From positions 1 through 32,120 of the forward strand of contig CAMHUU010000028.1 of NCBI GenBank assembly GCA_946188395.1: 32,120 nt of DNA, written 5' to 3'. Below are positions 30,611 to 32,120 of the stretch, one piece after another. The notes under the pieces are model-generated. The model made no database searches. It was given only the letters and a program-made list of their open reading frames with translations, and had not been told where the DNA came from. The stretch is from an uncultured Prevotellaceae bacterium (lineage in GTDB: Bacteria; Bacteroidota; Bacteroidia; Bacteroidales; Bacteroidaceae). A program made the position numbers and the translations under genes. The first letter of the stretch is position 1, and every line of letters starts with the position of its first letter.

Positions 30611-32120
30611 ATGGATCAGACATTTGACAACGACAGAATTGTAAAAATCAACATTGAAGAGGAGATGAAATCCTCGTACATCGACTATTCGATGTCGGTG
30701 ATTGTTGCCCGTGCGCTTCCTGATGTGCGCGACGGCTTCAAACCCGTCCATCGCCGTATCCTCTACGGTATGATGGGCATCAACAACGTATCGACACAAC
30801 CTTATAAGAAGTGTGCCCGCGTCGTCGGTGAGGTGCTCGGTAAGTACCACCCCCACGGCGACTCGTCCGTATATGGTGCCTTGGTGCGTATGGCCCAGGA
30901 GTGGAACATGCGCTATACACTGGTCGACGGTCAGGGTAACTTCGGCTCCGTCGACGGCGACTCGCCTGCAGCTATGCGTTACACGGAGTGCCGCCTGTCG
31001 AAGATGGGTGAGCACATCATGGACGACCTCGACAAGGAGACTGTTGACATGGTCAACAACTTCGACGACTCGCTGGTGGAGCCCAGCGTCATGCCGACGA
31101 AGATTCCCAACCTGCTGGTGAATGGCGGTAACGGTATTGCCGTAGGTATGGCAACCAATATGCCTACCCACAACTTGGGCGAGGTTATCGACGGCTGCTG
31201 TGCCTATATCGACAATCCCGATATCGATACCGACGGACTGATGCAGTATATTCCCGGCCCCGACTTCCCCACGGGAGCCTATATCTATGGTCTTGCTGGT
31301 GTTCGCGATGCCTACGAGACAGGTCGCGGACGTATCGTGATGCGTGCGAAGGCCGAAATCGAGAGCACCGAGACGCACGACAAGATTGTGGTCACCGAGA
31401 TTCCTTACGGGGTCAACAAAGCCGATTTGGTGAAGTATATCGCCGATCTGGCCAACGAGCATAAGATTGAAGGTGTAGCCAATGTCAACGACGAATCGGG
31501 CCGTCAGGGTATGCGTATCGTGGTCGACTGCAAGCGCGACGCCAACGCCAATGTACTGTTGAACAAACTCTTTAAGATGACCGCTCTACAGAGCTCATTC
31601 TCAGTGAATAACATCGCTCTGGTGAAAGGCCGTCCCCGTCTGCTCTCGCTGAAGGAGTGCGTCAAGTACTTTGTTGAGCACCGTCACGATGTGACCATCC
31701 GTCGCACGAAGTACGACCTGCGCAAAGCTCAGGAGCGTGCCCACATCCTCGAAGGCTTGATCATCGCCGTGAACAATATCGACGAGGTGGTGCACATCAT
31801 CCGCAACAGCCAGACACCCTCCGACGCTCAGCGCAACCTTGAGAAGCGCTTCGAACTCGACGAGATCCAGTCGAAGGCCATCGTCGATATGCGTCTCTCT
31901 CAGCTCACCGGCCTGCGTGTCGACCAGCTCCACCAGGAGTACGACGACCTCATGAAACTCATCGCCGACCTGCAGGAGATCCTCGACAATCCCGAGCGCT
32001 GCAAGCAGGTGATGAAGGACGACCTCCTGGAAGTGAAGGAGAAGTATGGCGACGAGCGCCGTACGGAGATCATCCCCTTCGACCACGAGTTCAACGCCGA
32101 GGACTTCTATCCCGACGATC
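30611..32120 (+). CDS. gyrA: DNA gyrase subunit A, N-terminal about 503 residues (cut by the window end)
   Basis: Breakage-reunion subunit of DNA gyrase. The start is ATG at 30611 ([19 protein letters not shown]). Motifs seen are [23 protein letters not shown], the quinolone-resistance region [17 protein letters not shown] (81-97), the active-site Tyr124 in [10 protein letters not shown], and [14 protein letters not shown]. The long DNA-gate coiled coil follows towards the window edge. Position 89 is Gly where E. coli has Asp87; Ser85 (E. coli Ser83) is kept. The reading frame is open to the end of the window with no stop, so the C-terminal propeller is outside. Codon use resembles that of pfp, consistent with high expression. 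Confidence 0.97.
   Translation, partial: MDQTFDNDRIVKINIEEEMKSSYIDYSMSVIVARALPDVRDGFKPVHRRILYGMMGINNVSTQPYKKCARVVGEVLGKYHPHGDSSVYGALVRMAQEWNMRYTLVDGQGNFGSVDGDSPAAMRYTECRLSKMGEHIMDDLDKETVDMVNNFDDSLVEPSVMPTKIPNLLVNGGNGIAVGMATNMPTHNLGEVIDGCCAYIDNPDIDTDGLMQYIPGPDFPTGAYIYGLAGVRDAYETGRGRIVMRAKAEIESTETHDKIVVTEIPYGVNKADLVKYIADLANEHKIEGVANVNDESGRQGMRIVVDCKRDANANVLLNKLFKMTALQSSFSVNNIALVKGRPRLLSLKECVKYFVEHRHDVTIRRTKYDLRKAQERAHILEGLIIAVNNIDEVVHIIRNSQTPSDAQRNLEKRFELDEIQSKAIVDMRLSQLTGLRVDQLHQEYDDLMKLIADLQEILDNPERCKQVMKDDLLEVKEKYGDERRTEIIPFDHEFNAEDFYPDD

Noticed and set aside
30458..31462. 334-codon open frame on the minus strand opposite gyrA
   Set aside because: Antisense shadow of a highly biased gyrA coding region; no family features, and gyrA motifs are unmistakable on the plus strand.

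Overview
The window looks like a chromosomal segment of a Bacteroidales bacterium, most likely Prevotella-like (Prevotellaceae). Signs seen in the sequence are Bacteroidota-type promoters (TTTG, then 19-20 nt, then TAnnTTTG), few Shine-Dalgarno sites, a PPi-dependent phosphofructokinase of the long type, a type IX secretion plug-like protein, a reg_prop/Y_Y_Y/AraC membrane regulator, and PNPSQREG-type inserts of the kind I know from Prevotella proteins. The last point is memory, not a search. No phage, transposase, CRISPR array or obvious genomic island is present. No stretch over 300 nt lacks a gene, except that 1-286 holds only a partial tRNA, its leader, a repeat and promoters.

Layout. 1-55: 5' part of tRNA-Ser(UGA), minus strand. 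287-2932: mutS2 (+), carrying three in-frame repeat insertions. It abuts the convergent malQ (2933-5578, -), which follows a periplasmic HtrA/DegP-type protease (5588-7066, -). A mannitol dehydrogenase/fructuronate reductase family gene (7300-8886, -) is divergent from a plus-strand run: cstA (9036-10499), a small outer-membrane beta-barrel protein (10509-11003), nadC (11036-11917) and a lipoprotein M23 peptidase (11911-13077) that seems to lack its C-terminal part. A six-gene minus-strand run reads from 19753 down to 13056: 90-aa unknown, PlsC-like acyltransferase, secreted Amidase_3-like protein, 115-aa unknown, YgiQ-type radical SAM protein, PP2C-like phosphatase.

Then come pfp (19941-21578, +), a membrane-anchored GH25 lysozyme (21637-22539, +), and rsmG with an MBL hydrolase (minus, 4-nt overlap). 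A HAD phosphatase-panB-MFS transporter run follows on the plus strand. A membrane-spanning AraC-type sensor-regulator (26740-29193, +) overlaps the convergent T9SS plug-like gene (29169-30386, -). The window ends inside gyrA (30611 onwards, +).

Most genes are housekeeping: central metabolism (pfp, malQ, cstA), cofactors (nadC, panB), envelope (amidase, GH25, M23, HtrA, plug) and nucleic-acid upkeep (mutS2, rsmG, gyrA). The most unusual layer is not a gene. It is a dispersed family of 7-bp-period repeats (units such as TTTAGAG, AATTAAG, AAATGAG, AAAGTTC, AGGAATG) that sits at gene ends and starts, supplies stop codons, forms one terminator, apparently replaces one start codon, and is translated in frame inside two proteins. 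The promoters also follow a tight local rule: TAnnTTTG is followed by CA in nine of twelve cases, and in three the ATG is so close that the mRNA is probably leaderless.
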